A program made the position numbers and the translations under genes. A model generated the notes under the pieces. That model was not told where the DNA came from. It ran no database searches and worked only from the letters and a program-made list of their open reading frames with translations. Positions 48,189-61,446 of a DNA stretch of 64,000 bases are shown here, one piece after another. The DNA lies in assembly GCF_047511655.1 (NCBI RefSeq), contig NC_133394.1, positions 54,530,501 to 54,594,500 on the forward strand, in the 5' to 3' direction. The stretch's first letter is position 1, and every line of letters starts with the position of its first letter. The stretch comes from Castor canadensis (Eukaryota; Chordata; Mammalia; Rodentia; Castoridae).

Positions 48189-50227
48189 TGTTAGAGCCTT
48201 TTAATGTTAGAAAGAGAGGAATGAAAAAAGTGGGCAGAAGCAAATTTGATGAGATAATGACTGAGAGTTTCCCAGGACTAGTATGAAACATTACCTGACA
48301 AGTTGGAGTTCTATGAACTTCAAACATTGGCAGTATAAAGAAAACCACATACAGGTACATCTTAGTAAAACTGTTGAAAAGCAAGACAATGATAAAAGCA
48401 GCTAAGAAAAACCAAACAAACCTACCACCATCGACAAAGACATTACCTTCAAGAAAGGAACAGAAAGACTGACAACTAACTTTTAACAGAAAAAGTAAAA
48501 GATGGACAACTGAATGATATTTTTAATGTGACGAAAGTAAACAGCTGTCACTCTAGCATTCAGTATGCAGCAAAAATATCATTAAGAAAGGAAGGCATGG
48601 TTTTCCACAACTCTTCAAATGTGACTAGCTTGCCATGTGACTGGTTCTTTAAGTTCTTCATATAGCATTAGCCTTAAACATAAGTCTTCACTGTTCTTCA
48701 AATGAGAAAACTAAGCCCACTAATAAATATCAGCCAGAGGAAAACTTTCTTACTCTGGATTCTCTAAAGGGGCAGAAAAATCAGGAAGCATTTAAATTTA
48801 TGGAATTGAAATAGAGACACTATGGACAAGCCAGTAAGAGAATTTCCAGGGTAGAACAGATAATGTTATAACTCTGCAAACTATTCAAGAGATGTCCTAA
48901 TTGAACTCTGGAATCCTTGGTGCAGGGATAATGTATGTTAACTATGTGCAAATGCCTGTCTTGCTTAGGTATGAGAATAAAGTGTCATACTGCCACTTCA
49001 TAATTGAAGTGGCAGAATTTGAGGATATGGAATAATTATAGAATAGATTTCTATTTTGCTGAAGATCCTCATTTTAAAATTAAGTTTTCTCTAATTTCAT
49101 CTCATTTAAATGGGTAACTGAAACCAAATGGGAATCTGGGAAGGACTTGATGAAAACCTTCAAGTCAGACATAAAATACTGCTGCTTGGAAGAGGTAGCA
49201 TGAAAACTTGCAGACTTTCTTCATATGTTCACTAATGATTCTGATGCAAGTGCACAGATGCAGGTGAATTATAGCTTGTCAAATATGTACTTTAGTCTAA
49301 TATGATCAAAGAAACAACCTAATGCTTCTTAGCAGAATTTTAAAGTATAAAGATACAGAAAGCTGAAAATAAAAGTATGCACTTTTATACTATTCTATAA
49401 AGTGGTTTTAAGGAAGAAACACTGTTAGAAAGAAAGAAGCTCAGTCCAGTAGAAGGTATATATGTTTGGGAAGGAAAAACTGAAAGTAGTAGCAGTGGAA
49501 ATGGATACCCCTAATGGGAGATTTAAGCACATTTTTCCCAGTTGTGGACAGAGTAAGCAGGAAAGATTTATGAAGACTCTCATCAATGCAGTTAATACTC
49601 ATGATCTGACTGGCAGATGCAGGACCCTGTATGCAATGACAGTTGATCAAATAATGCACATGATATACTTACCAAAATTAACCATATGCTGCTTATAAAA
49701 CGAAAGTCAACAGATTTCATTTATCATAAGGTGAATTTCATTAAAAATCCTAGCAGTTATGGGGGTGTGGTAGGGTTGAGGGTAGAAGCAGATTCCATAA
49801 TTTATGTGAAAATCCAAAGGGCTATGAATTGCCTAGGTAGACTTGAAGTAAAATAAAATAGTAAACCTGGAGGACAGATATCCATGCTTTATTTAAGGCA
49901 TAGTATGTTTAGTACTGTGTTTTTGGCGAAAGATAGACAAATATGCATTATTTTTGACAAAGGTTAAATTAACAATACACTAGCAAAAGGATGACATTTT
50001 TAATACTTCTGTTGGTCAAAATGATATCCTTATGGAAGAATAATATTTTCATTCCTAATTCACATCATTTACAAAAATTGATGCAATATGATAGTAAATG
50101 TCAGAAAAAAACCTGTAAGCCTTTAAAAGAAATGTCATAGGAGATTCCTTCATGACCAAGGATAGGTAGATTTTTCTTAAGTAAGATATAATAAACACTA
50201 AGCTGAAAGGGAAAAAAAATGGTAGGT

Positions 50228-50430
50228 TGGAGAACAGTAAGCTGGTTTTGATGGCGTGTCTCTTGTGGTCTCACCTACTTGGGAGGCTGAGGCAGGAGGA
50301 TTGAGAGGGTTGTGAGTGTGAGGTCAGCCTGGGCAAAATAGACTGTGGAAGGAAGGAAATGAGAGGAAGGGAGGAAGGGAAAAAAAAGAAAAAAAAAAAA
50401 GGAAAAGAAAAAAAAAGGAAAAGAAAAAAT
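50228..50430 (+). repeat. B1/Alu-like SINE with purine-rich tail
   Basis: The core 'cacctacttgggaggctgaggcaggaggattg' and 'gtgaggtcagcctggg' is 7SL-derived. It is followed by a GGAA/AAAAG-rich expansion to about 50430. It is inserted in the old LINE. Confidence 0.8.
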
Positions 50431-51265
50431 GTTGAAGAGTATTAAAACTGCTAACTGTTCATAAGAAGATACCATAAAGAGAAGGAAAAAGAAATAATAG
50501 AGTAGAAGATAGTAGAAATACACATATCTGAGAAACAGTTTGTATCCTTAATATATTAGCAACTTATAAAAATTGATTTGAAAGAAAAGAAAAATGGTCA
50601 AAACACATGAACAAGCATGTCACATGAGAAGATATCCAATCCAAATGGGGATAAACATAAAAAGATGTTGAATTCTTCAATATCTAGGACACGCAAACCA
50701 AAGCCATGAATTGCCATAGCACGTCCACCAGAATGACTAAAATTAAAAAGCCAGTGTCAAATATTTGCAAGGATTACCTGAAAATCTTATATATTGCTGC
50801 TGTGTTTGCTTTTAAATTGGTACAGTCACTTTGGAAAACCATTTCCTGGTATTAACTAGAGCTGAATATATGCATATGATATGACTGGGCAATCTCATTT
50901 GTCAAATATCCAATGGAAATTTGTTTGCATGTTTACTAAAGACTTGTGCAAGAATCCTGTTCTAAAGGAAAGAAGCCAAATACCTGTCTACAGGCAAATG
51001 GACAAATTCATTTTGGTATACTCATAAAATGGGATTTTGCAAAGCTTTTATAATAGTGAATATATTGCTACTATGCTTAGCAACATGAATGAATATCCCC
51101 AATGTAGCCTAGAGCAAAAGAAGCTGGCAACAAAGGACTATTAGAGTATGTTCAAAACCAGGTAAAATTAAGCTAAGAAATTATAAATAAGGATTATGGC
51201 TACCTCATTGTGAGGGCAGCAATTGGAAGTTGGGACCCAGAAAGACTTTTGGGGTGTTCTTTCTT

Positions 51266-51602
51266 TTGTTTCTTTTTTTGGCAGTACTAGGTTTTGAACT
51301 TAGGGCTTCCTATTTGGTAGGCAGGTACTCTACTACTTGAACCATGCCTGCAGCCCATTTTTGGCTTTATTTTTCATACAGGGCCTCACATTTTTGTCCA
51401 TGGCTGACCTGGTCTGGGATCTACCTACACAGAGCCTCTTAAATAGCTGGGGTCATCGATACATACCATCATGCCTGGTTTATTGATTGAGGTGGAGTCT
51501 GGATAACTTTTTCTCCCCTGCTGGACTCAAACCTTTATCATCCCAATATCTATTTTGTAGGCAGCAAGGATTATAGATTTGAACCATTGCATCTTATCCT
51601 GT
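51266..51602 (-). repeat. Composite SINE (ID plus two B1-like monomers), antisense
   Basis: A T-run and the reverse complement of the ID-like unit ('actaggttttgaacttaggg', 'ctctactacttgaaccatgc') are followed by two B1-like monomers with 'atagctggggtcatcgatac' and 'gcaaggattatagatttgaacc'. It is the antisense of the B1-B1-ID structure at 3936-4257 and splits the LINE's 3' end from its body. Confidence 0.75.
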
Positions 51603-53659
51603 GGAGCGCTCTTTCTTGATCTATGCCAGTTACATGGGTGTGTTTATTTTATGAGAATTCATTGAGGTATATGCTTAAAAGTTTCTGTACCTTTCAGTAA
51701 CTGTGTTTCATTTCAGTAAGAAGTTTAAGAGAAAGAATAATGGGATGGCAATAGGTTTCTACTTTAGCTTGCTCTCAGGGTGTGCCGAGACCCAAACAGA
51801 GTGGCAGCCAAATGAAGAAGACTTGGGTTAAGAATCCAGAGGGCAGCATAGATGGCAATGGTCTTGGACTGCTCAAAGGACAGAAAGGCAGGGGGATCTA
51901 TTTTGATTCCGTTGCTGTAGTCTAGCAGTGATTTGAATTTGGGTCTTAGAAAAAGAGATTGTGAGAAGAGACTGGCTTCTAGTTGTAAGTTGCAGCTAAC
52001 TGACAGCCATAGGACTTGCTGATGGATTATGTGTTGAAAGAGCGCAATCAAGAATGACTTTTGTGTGATTGGTACGAGGGTGGGAAGTGGTGACATTTCT
52101 GAGCTAGGGGAGCTGGAGAGTGAAAATGAGAGTGAGGGAGGATGGAATGTCCTACCTCCAGGGCCCTGCAGAGAGGGCATTGTCTTACTGTCTTTACTCT
52201 CCAGGTCTTTGCACAGTTTATTATGAACATAAAAAAATCGCATAAGCGTTTATTTCATATTCAGTGACTATATTAAATACATGCATAAACTTTTTACTGT
52301 TTGGCATTCTTAGAAAGTATGTAACTTGGAGGTAATGAAAAAGAAACTGTTGATTCCCTTAATGTTTTACTGGCTGGGTTTGCCTACTTTGTAGAAATTT
52401 TTCTTTTCTTTTACATGAAGATGGTGATTTGATTGAAATGAAGGTTTTAAAGAAGCTGATTGGCTGGATGTTAAAATGGACATTTGGTTTACATGTTTTT
52501 CTCTTTCTTTGCAGTTATTTTGTGATTATAGTTGTTCTCCTGTTGGGAACTCGACTCAGTACCAGGTTTCCAATGTGTTTTCATTTTTGGAAAAAAATGT
52601 TTTCAATTGTTTAAAATCTTTTATTTTTTTTTATTGTTTATAGAAGTCCTTTTAGGTGTTTGGAACAAAGAAGTCTCTTTACCAAATGTTTTTATTTTGC
52701 AGACGATAAGATTTTGTTTTAGGTTCCAAATGGAACTACTTAGTGTAGACATAGTGGAAAAATGCCACCTATGAAGCTTTGTGGAATGCTGGAACTGCTG
52801 AAACAAATATCATATGGGATTTCTCCTGATACTAGTCCTGTAGTTAGGGGAAAAGCAAAGCAAGTGAATGTTATGTGTCTTCCGGAAGTCTTAGATTTGT
52901 TTTGTGCTTGCCTTAACACGATGGCCCCTAGAACTTCTGGCATTCTGTCAAATTTCATGTATGATTAAAAGAGTGCTGTGAATTCATGGCCAAGTTGTTT
53001 AATTAAAACAAGTAAACAAACAAACAAAAACCAAGCCATCTGCTGTGTTGTTGGAGTACATCTGCCATCACAGCTTATAGCATTCTTAAGAATTTTTTCA
53101 AATGGTTGCAAATAATGGCAACTCCTACTACAATGTGTTTAAATAATAAGAACATACATTATATCAGATACGGAGATGATTATTTGTTGAGCAGGCTGCA
53201 GGGATAGTTGATTAATCAGCTTAATGATGTCATCCAGGTTCTTTCCACTTTTCTACTTTGCCTACCTCAGTAGTGGCTTAATCAAGTTATTTTAAAATGT
53301 TTTTTCTACCCACTAATATACCATACACAATTTTATTTGATGAGCCATACTTATGTAAGCTATTTTCCAAACATGGAATACAAAAAAATTAGTTAATTCC
53401 TTAAGACCAGTTTCAGAGGAAGTATTTCAGATCCTTAAAAAGTTCTCTGAAGATGAATGTGTATGTCTTTGGAGGTAAAACCTTTTAGTATGCAGAAATT
53501 GAGGGATTGGTATAAGTTTTAGTATTTACTGCATAAGTAAATATAAAAGAGTTTCATCAAATTAGTGGTTATCAGATTTCCTCTGTTTTTAGATTTTTAG
53601 CTATATACAAAAAAAAACCAAGACAAAAGAAAACCAGCTTTAAGAAAGTGTGGTGCTGG

Positions 53660-53960
53660 GGTGATGTATTCATTAGCTTTGTATTATTATAACAAAAGAC
53701 TGGAGGCAACTAGCTTTATAAAGTTGGCTCACAGTTTTTGGAGTTTCAGAGTTCAAAATTGGACTTGGGTTTGGGCTCTGGTGACAGCGGTAGGTGGCAT
53801 CACATCACTGTAGGAAAACTTGGGCATGAGTGGTCACATCCTTATCATGATCCCTCAACCTCCAAATAGAACACCCTGGAGCCCAGCCTTTAACATTCAA
53901 GCCTTTGCTAAATACTCAGCAGCCAACGGTAGCAGGCACTGAGACTGACTGAACTTTATG
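53660..53960 (-). repeat. Old LTR-like repeat fragment
   Basis: The sequence 'ttgtattattataacaaaagactgg', 'tataaagttggctcacagttttt' and 'gagttcaaaattggacttgg' resembles an antisense MaLR/ERVL-type LTR. The family was not fixed. Confidence 0.4.
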
Positions 53961-54299
53961 GGTGCCTTCTAACCCTGTAATACTGGATGATTCTGTTTAT
54001 ATTGAGAGCTGAAGAAAAGAGAAAGCCAAAGGAGAAAATTTAAGTAATTTACTTGCATTCAAATCTTTCAATCTCTTCTGAAGTAACACTGTAAAAGAAA
54101 CCTATTTAACCTTAAGTGTACAAATGGTCACTGTCCACTGTGGTAGCAACTGAGTGCATGTGACCATAGAAGCACTTGAAGTCTAGCTAGTACTACTGAG
54201 GACTGAATATTTTATTTCGTTTTAAAATTTAGTTTAACTAGTTTAAAAAACAGAAGCAGTTAAAATGTCTTCATATTTTTAGAAAGAATTTTCTTAAGT

Positions 54300-54408
54300 T
54301 TTTTTTTTTTTTTTTTGAGAAAAGTTCTCACTCTGTAGTCCAGGCTGGCTTCAAACTCGAAATCCTTCTGCCTCACCCTCCTGACGAGCACCATCATACC
54401 TGGCCATA
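54300..54408 (-). repeat. B1-like SINE, antisense
   Basis: A long T-run is followed by 'ctcactctgtagtccaggctggcttcaaactcg' and 'ctgcctcaccctcctga', then 'catcatacctggcc'. This is the reverse complement of a B1-type unit. Confidence 0.8.
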
Positions 54409-54437
54409 GATTTATGCTTTGACAGGACTACATTTTA

Positions 54438-54575
<138 letters not shown>

Positions 54576-55035
54576 TCACAGCAGACCACTGAACATCAAC
54601 GTGAGGGCTCTTTGTAGGCAACATGCTGAACATTTGTGCTGGCTGTTCTGGGCATAATAAGAGGAATTCCTAGACTGGGATTTATCTTATGATCGCCAAG
54701 GGGCACATTGGCAGGGATTGGTGTATGGGATGGCAGCTGAATGGCGTTTCTGGCAGGGTATGCTGGGAGGTGGGATATGTGCCTCAGCAGGGAAAGGGGA
54801 CAGTTGCTGTTGGATAAGGTAGAAGGAGTCCAGACTGGTGGGAAGAATCTGCAAATAGCATTTTGTAGCTTGTGCAGTTTTTGTGGTTCAGGTTCTTAAA
54901 CAGAAGTTTGTGTTGTAGGTAGAGTTCACTATGAAGAGGCACTAATACTGCAGGCCTGACTGAACGCTCCACTCTCATACTGTGGTGTGGGTTGACATGA
55001 AGTTTTTTGCCTAGTTTTTTTTCACTAAAGCATCA

Positions 55036-55200
<165 letters not shown>

Positions 55201-55611
55201 TCACAGGTGAAAAGTCATGTATAGGTCCTAAAGTGGAAGTTCCAATTAAAGAGTGGCACTTACATTTACAGGTGCCATAGCCTCCTTCATTTGGTTCCTG
55301 TTTCAAGGGCTGGCTGGAGACAGGACATACTCTCTCAGTGCAGCTGCTGTCCTTCTCATTGCAGCTTCATTAGCAGTGCAGCTGTGGGACCTTCCCATGG
55401 TGCCTGCTCCTGCAGGTGCTGGAGAAGGGAGGAAGGGAAAGTGCCTGGGAAGGTGCTTGATGGGGTCCTTATGTATGCACAAGGGGTTCACAATAAAGTA
55501 TTTTAAAGTATGATTTTGGCAGGATCTGAGAGTATCATTTTGGCTTGCTTGATTCTTGCTGAAAGAAAAAGTCCTTTTACAGTGGTGTGATTATAAAATA
55601 AAATATTTCAG

Positions 55612-55806
55612 GTATTGAAATTTTGTTGGAAAATTATGGAGAAAAGTGTGAAAGATAAAATAATTGCCCACAGACTTCGTGGCTTTGCTGACCATAAAGA
55701 AGATGGATTGAGTCAACGTTTGAAAACTCTCAAGTGCTCTTCTTTGACTTTAGATGAGTCATATGATGATGAGATACCACGTAATTTATATGTCCCATGC
55801 AGTTAG
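55612..55806 (+). other. Exon-like open segment, unidentified
   Basis: An acceptor-like 'aaaataaaatatttcag' precedes a frame of about 64 codons (from 55612, ATG at 55615) that ends at TAG 55804-55806. The translation has ordinary protein composition (for example 'AHRLRGFADHKEDG' and 'SSLTLDESYDDE') rather than the low-complexity look of neighbouring frames. I do not recognise a family. It may be a fragment of a processed pseudogene, since weakly similar coding-like texture seems to continue to about 56220 with stops. Confidence 0.3.
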
Positions 55807-56404
55807 TTTCAAACTTCTTTACTACGAATTTGTAAAGAAATGTTAACTCATGGCCCAAATCAATGAACTTATCGTGTAGATTTTTTTAAAAAATTGTTTA
55901 CAGGTTAGTTTCTTCATAGAAGATGGTGTTCTGGCTGTGAGAGGTTAAAAAAAAATCCAAATTTATGGAATTTTGGAAATGTAAGACTGATGTTTCCCAT
56001 GTTGATTTTAATTCCACTTTATGATATTCATTGAAAATTTTTGCATTCAGTTTTCTGAAGTAGATTCTATGAAAAGTGCCATGGATTTAGTTGTTAAACT
56101 CATTCATTTCTGTGCAAATGATTTTAATTATTGTCAGTGTATGGAAGTAATAAAAACAATAGGGAACAATTTTTATCATACTCTTTGCCAGTACTTTATG
56201 GCTGAGTTGTGGAGAATTTTATAAGGATCTTCTTGAGATAGGAATGCTTAACAAGTAATCAAAGTCAACAAAACAAAACAAACAAACTAAAGAAATCCTT
56301 AGTGTAAATCATATCTTTTCACGAGTATCACACTGCATATAAATGAGCTAAATTTAAAGGAAAAACATTCTTTTAACCCAGGTGGTTGTTGAAACTTTAA
56401 AAAA

Positions 56405-56480
56405 AATTCTTGTGATATTGGAGGTTGAACTCAGGGACTTGCACTTGTTATTCAGGTACTCAATTTGATGCAGGCCTTCT
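56405..56480 (-). repeat. Degraded ID-like SINE, antisense
   Basis: The stretch 'gatattggaggttgaactcaggg' and 'ttattcaggtactcaa' is a weak reverse-complement match to the ID-like unit. Confidence 0.45.
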
Positions 56481-56831
56481 TGCTTTTGAAACTTAATAAT
56501 ACAAAATCTGTAATATTTTTATACATTTAGCAAAATAAATAAATATATAGTTGATTTTAGTAATAGTATACAGTAGTATATAAACTTGTTATGAAAACAA
56601 GAAAAATTTGATGAATGCTTTGTTGATAATGATAAGTTTAAAATTATTTTTCAGTTTATGCAGTTTCCTTGGATTTAATTTGATTAACACTTTCTTGGTA
56701 CTAGAGTTAATGAATTTACTTTACTTAAGATGCAGTGTTGAAATTAAAATGCATTTTTTCAAAGTCAAATCAATTCTTCTAGAAAGAGATGATCCAGTTT
56801 TGTGAATGTGCATAAGAATGAAAGGACAATG

Positions 56832-56850
56832 ATTTTTTTTTTTTTTTGGT
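56832..56850. repeat. T-run
   Basis: This is a homopolymer of about 17 T without a recognisable SINE body. Confidence 0.6.
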
Positions 56851-57399
56851 AGTTGATTTAGTTAGGGGAAAATTTTAAGTATCTTTAGAATAGCTTGGTT
56901 TCTTGAATCTATTTTTTAAATATGAATTTTATGAAATCTAAACTAAGATGAAGTATTTCTGATGGTAATTTATGAATTCCAATGTATGAATTGTATGTGC
57001 TATAAGCATAGTAAACACCTAGATTTCAAAGACTTGGAAGAATGTAAAATATCTCAATTTTTCTATGGACTAAATATTGAAATAATGATATTGGGTTAAA
57101 TATCTGTTATTAAAATTAATTTTGCATGTTTCTTTTACTCTGCTTATGTAACTACTATTAACATTACACAGAGCTTGCACTATATACTTATCGAACAGCG
57201 TTGGCAAAGATGGTGTCAAGGGTAGCTTGAGTTTTTCCTCATGAATTGGCTCATTAGCAGAGTTGGAGAGAAGCCTAGGTTGTATTTATGGAGAAAGTGA
57301 ATATTAATAGATTAGTTTGTATATATTTTAATTTTTGAATTGTTATGACATTTGGCCTTTAATCTTAGATTTAGCTTATTTTTTTTTCTGTTTTTGGGT

Positions 57400-59070
57400 A
57401 TGTTTTAATTAACAAATTACATTTTAGAGTACCTCAGGTTTACAGAAAAAAAGCAGAAATTGCAGAGCTCCTATGTCCCCCTACATATCAATGTATTGAT
57501 GATATATTATTACTGAGGTCTGTGGTTTACATTAAGTTCACTCTTTGTGGTTTTTATCCTGTGAGGTCTGGCAAATGTATCGTGGTATATGTGCACTGCT
57601 AAAATACGGTACAGAATAGTTTTCACTACTCCTTAAATCCCCTGTGCTGTGATCTATTCATCTCTCCCTCATTTTAGCTCCTGGCAATCACTAATATTTA
57701 CTGTCTCTGTATTTGTGCATTTCTCTCCCCTCCCCTTTTCTTTTTCTTTTTTCTTTTTTTTTTGCAGTACTGTGGTTTGAATTCAAGGCCTCACACTTTC
57801 CTGGCAAGTGCTCTATCATGGGATTCTTACTTTTTAATTAAAAAGTTTTTTGGTGGTACTAGGGATTGAACTCAGGGCCTTGCACATGCTAGGCATGCAA
57901 CTGTACCGCTTGAGCTATGCTCGCAGCCTTTCTGCTTGCATTTGTTTTTGAAATGTGGTGTCCCGAACTTTGTCTAAGCTGGTCTGGAACTCACATTCCT
58001 TCCACCTCTGTCTCCTGAGAAGTTGGGATTTACAGGCGTGCTTCACCATGCTTGGCAAGTTTTGTCTTTTGAAGAATGTCATTTAGTTGGAATCGTAAAG
58101 TATGTAGCCATTTCAGCATGTTTTCTTTCATTTAAGAATCTATACCTATAGATACAGATATTTAAGTTTCCTCTGTGTTTTTCTGAGGTTTAATAGCTCA
58201 TTCCATTGTATGGATACAGTTTATATATTTGCTTGGTTTTCTTTATGTATTTACCCAGAACATCTTGTTTTCTTTCAAATTTTGGCTATTATAAATAAAG
58301 TTGCTATAAACAAGTATGGGCAGATTTTTGTGTGAACATATTCATCAGCTTATTTGAATAAATTCTGGAAGCATGATCACTGTATCATATGGTAAGAGTA
58401 TGTTTAATTTTTGTTAGAAATTGCCAAACTGTCTTTCAAGTAGGCTGTATTATTTTGCAGTGAGTTACTGTTAGCATTTGATATTGTCATTGTTTTAAAT
58501 TTTGGCTGTTCTCATAGACATGTAGTTGTATCTTACTGCTTTAATTTGCATTTCCCTAATGACATGCCATACTGAAAATTTCTTCATAGCCTTATTTGCA
58601 TAGATAGATAACTTATTTGCCATCTGTATGTCTTTTTTGGTTGAGATATCTGTTATCTTCTTTGAGTTATAAGAATTCTTGTATCTTTTAGGTATCAATA
58701 CACATTTTCTATTAGTCTCTGGCTTGTCTTTTTTATTCTATTTCTAGTATGTTTCATGGAGCAGATGATTTTAGTTTTAATACAGTCCAATTTATCAATT
58801 TACCTCTCATGGACAAGTGCTTTTGGTGTTGTATTTAAAAAGTTCTCTCTAAATTCAAGGTTACCTAGATTTTCTCTTATGTTATTTTCTACTAGTTTTA
58901 TAGTTCTGCATTGTTACATTAAGGTCATATAAAATGGCTCATTTTGCAATGTTAATTTTGTGAAAGATGTAAGTAGGGATAGATGTAGCATAGATAGATA
59001 TGTTTTTGTATGTTAATGTTCAGTTCCAGCATCATTTAATAAGAAAACTATCCTTTTTCTGTTGAATTGC
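57400..59070 (-). mobile_element. Old L1 (L1M-like), antisense, with SINE insertions
   Basis: The order 'ctgtgatctattcatctctcc', 'ctcctggcaatcactaatatt', 'gtcatttagttggaatc', 'ttggctattataaataaagttgct', 'ctggaagcatgatcactgtatc', 'attgccaaactgtctttcaagtag', 'ttaatttgcatttccctaatgac' is the antisense of an old L1 3' part, running from 3' UTR into ORF2. SINEs at 57750-58060 interrupt it. Confidence 0.75.
57750..58062 (-). repeat. Two adjacent antisense SINEs (ID, and ID-B1 composite)
   Basis: A first ID-like unit ('gtggtttgaattcaaggcc', 'ggcaagtgctctatcat') ends near 57825. A second begins near 57842 with 'tttttggtggtactagggattgaactcagggcc' and continues into a B1-like unit ending 'ggcgtgcttcaccatgcttggc'. 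Together they split the old L1. Confidence 0.8.
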
Positions 59071-59384
59071 TTTTGCTCCTTTGTCAGTGAGCTTATTATT
59101 ATTATTATTTGAGACAATTCTTGCAAATTGCCTTTTAATTAGAAGGTAACTTTAAGAAGTTTATTTCTTGAAGAAGGGGGTGTTATACGTATAATAAGGT
59201 CAGAGTTGAAGAGGTATAGAAGATAGACCTTCTGTAGTCCTGATATACTTCATTAACAATTTCTGCTCAAAAATTGTGTTAATTCTTTCTGGAATATTTA
59301 GTTACCATTATGGACAGTTAACTGAGTTTTCAGATGTGTCTGAATGAATTCATTGACATCCAGTCTGAAAACAAGGTCAGTTTT

Positions 59385-59565
59385 GTAATTTATTATTTTT
59401 TTTTGTATTTCATGTTTTTTTTTCCCTTTATAGTTGTGATGGGTGGGGGTACATTGTGGCATTTACATAGGTTCTTAACAGTGTATCAAATATATCACAT
59501 ACGAATTTACCTTCTCAACCATTCTTTATTACCCCCCCTTATTTTATTACTTTTTGTCTTTGTTG
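59385..59565 (-). mobile_element. L1 3'-end fragment, antisense (second 3' UTR type)
   Basis: T-rich sequence followed by 'gtgatgggtgggggtacattgtggcatttacat', 'aacagtgtatcaaatatatcacat' and 'cattctttatta' plus a C-run is typical of an L1 3' UTR on the reverse strand. It differs from the 'gtgcatacattg' type found elsewhere. The body and target duplication are not evident. Confidence 0.5.
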
Positions 59566-61027
59566 TGTGGCCAGGAAAGAAGAGATTTCTACATACTTCA
59601 TTTTATGTAGTAAATGAAGTTGTTCTAAAGAGAAGTGGATTTTAATTGAAATCCTGGAGTTAAAAATTGGTACAAGGAGTAGAAAAGCAACTGAATTGAT
59701 AAGTTGCAATGTTAACCCAGGGACATAGTGTGGTTATCTCAGTAGTGGGCCACATAAATGACTAGTAAGGACAGCAAATGTTACCTTGGTTATTCACTTG
59801 GAATTCCAGTTTGAGTGATGTGGTATATAAATGTAGCCATGGTCAGAAATGTGGGTTTTTGAGGAGGAAATTATTTGCTACTTGTAAAGGTCACTTGTGT
59901 TTCACGAACAAAGTTCTGTTTATTCAAGGCTATAAAAATATAGCTGAATATTTTTATATTGTTAAGCTTGTGATTTTTAACTCTGTTTAGTTGAACCTAC
60001 CTTGTCTCAAAGTTAGCATTGGAGTCATTTTTTCAGCTAGGTGGTTCTTATATCATGAAAAAATACATTTTCTATTTATAGCAAATAAATTGTGATATTT
60101 TTCAGATGAGCTTTTTCTGACACAACTATTTTGAGTTTTGCAAAAGACTATACTATAAGGGTTTGTTTTATTTTGTTTTTAAGGATCCCTCTGAATTTGA
60201 CTGTTCTTACATGGCATTGTAAATTTTTGTCAGTATTCCATTAAAGTTACATAAAGAATATATATCCTAGTTCCTGTAGCAATAGAAAATGAAGGTGGTT
60301 TTACTTTTCTAAAACTTTGGATACATGTCTCAGAGATTCCTTAGACTTTTACTAAGTAGTGTCCTTGGATTTTTCATTAGATACAACACTGATAAAATTT
60401 TAATCTAAATCTGGGATATACACAGACCTGGAATTCACTTAAAGTGTTTTCAGCTTTTTTGCTTTGTAATATCTTCATGCTTTTATATTTTTATAGCTTT
60501 TGATCTATGAAATGATAAATTCTGTAATAAATATGGCAGTTAACTTTTAGAAAGACCCGAAGTTTACCTATGGGAGTGAACATCAGAAACAGTGTAGCTT
60601 GTGATTTTTATTTTAATTTTTGAATTGGTGGAAGAAAGATTATCTGAAACTGGATGGAGGATTTTAACATCAGATGTAAATAGGATCATTGCATAACATA
60701 TGTGGTGAGTTGAGGAACGTGGTAAATATTTGAAGAGTGTTTTGTGTATTTCTATATGGCTTAGTTCAGCTGTGTGTAGTTTTCTGCATTCACCTAGTAT
60801 TTCCAGAGACAAAATCAGGTATAATAAAATTCAGAATTTATGTAATGCTCAAATTGCTCCATAATACGTTAGTTATGGTAGACCCAGTTGGCATTTTGAA
60901 ACAATCATTGTAGCAGAATAAATTGTATACACTCTTGAAATACAGATAGTTTTTTGTCTTTATAAAGTAATATTTTAGGAACAATTTAGTTTGAATTGCT
61001 TATTTACTCCAACCTGGTACTTGCCAC

Positions 61028-61446
61028 TTAAGCAGCCATTCTCTGCAGAAGTGAAATACTTTGAAACATTTTCTTATTTAGGGAGTAGTACCAAAATGCG
61101 CAACCATTTACATCTTGCTTCTTGTCTACTATTGTACTAAATCTGTCACTAACTGCATTGCTTCCCCTTGTCCTTTGATTAATCGTATTCCCATCATTTC
61201 CTTTGAGATCTAACTTTTGCTCCACGTTTCTGTACTACCAGCTTTCTCATGGACTTGGTTAATTCTCATTCTAACTTGATCTGCTCCCCTAGAACCAGAC
61301 TTTCTAGCTGCTCTATTTCCTGGATACAAGTAAACTGGTAGCTTCAGGGTTGTCCCTGTGCTACCAGTATTTGAAGTGCCCTGACTTGTTGACACTGGCT
61401 TAGAAAGAACCTTCTGTCCCATTCCCTGATTAACCTGCTGGTCCAT
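61028..61446 (-). other. Coding-like minus-strand frames, unidentified
   Basis: Two minus-strand frames (61210-61446, 78 residues, and 61028-61225, 65 residues) abut with a slight overlap and have hydrophilic, protein-like composition (for example 'LPVYLYPGNRAARKSG'). They could be a frameshifted remnant of a processed mRNA or of a repeat. I recognise no family and see no poly-A tail. Confidence 0.25.

Larger units (their letters stand above)
47860..51730 (+). mobile_element. Old LINE (L1M/HAL1-like), sense strand, interrupted by SINEs
   Basis: A-rich sequence at about 47860-48600 resembles the ORF1 part of old L1/HAL1 elements ('gagcagaaaaaatataactgaaatcaagaactcag', 'ctgagagtttcccagg'). From about 50580 to 51235 the ORF2 C-terminal region is recognisable ('gaaaatcttatatattgctg', 'cactttggaaaaccatttcctgg', 'acaggcaaatggacaaat'). 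The 3' tail ('gttacatgggtgtgtttatttta') resumes at about 51605-51730 after a SINE insertion. All frames are destroyed. The middle (about 48600-50000) is only weakly assignable. Confidence 0.6.

Noticed and set aside
50275-50523. Phe/Leu-rich minus-strand frame
   Set aside because: It is the complement of the purine-rich tail of a B1-like SINE.
55253-55513. 86-residue frame with a hydrophobic start resembling a signal peptide
   Set aside because: There is no recognisable family, it overlaps frames on both strands and lacks splice or promoter context. Hydrophobic bias is common in T-rich DNA.
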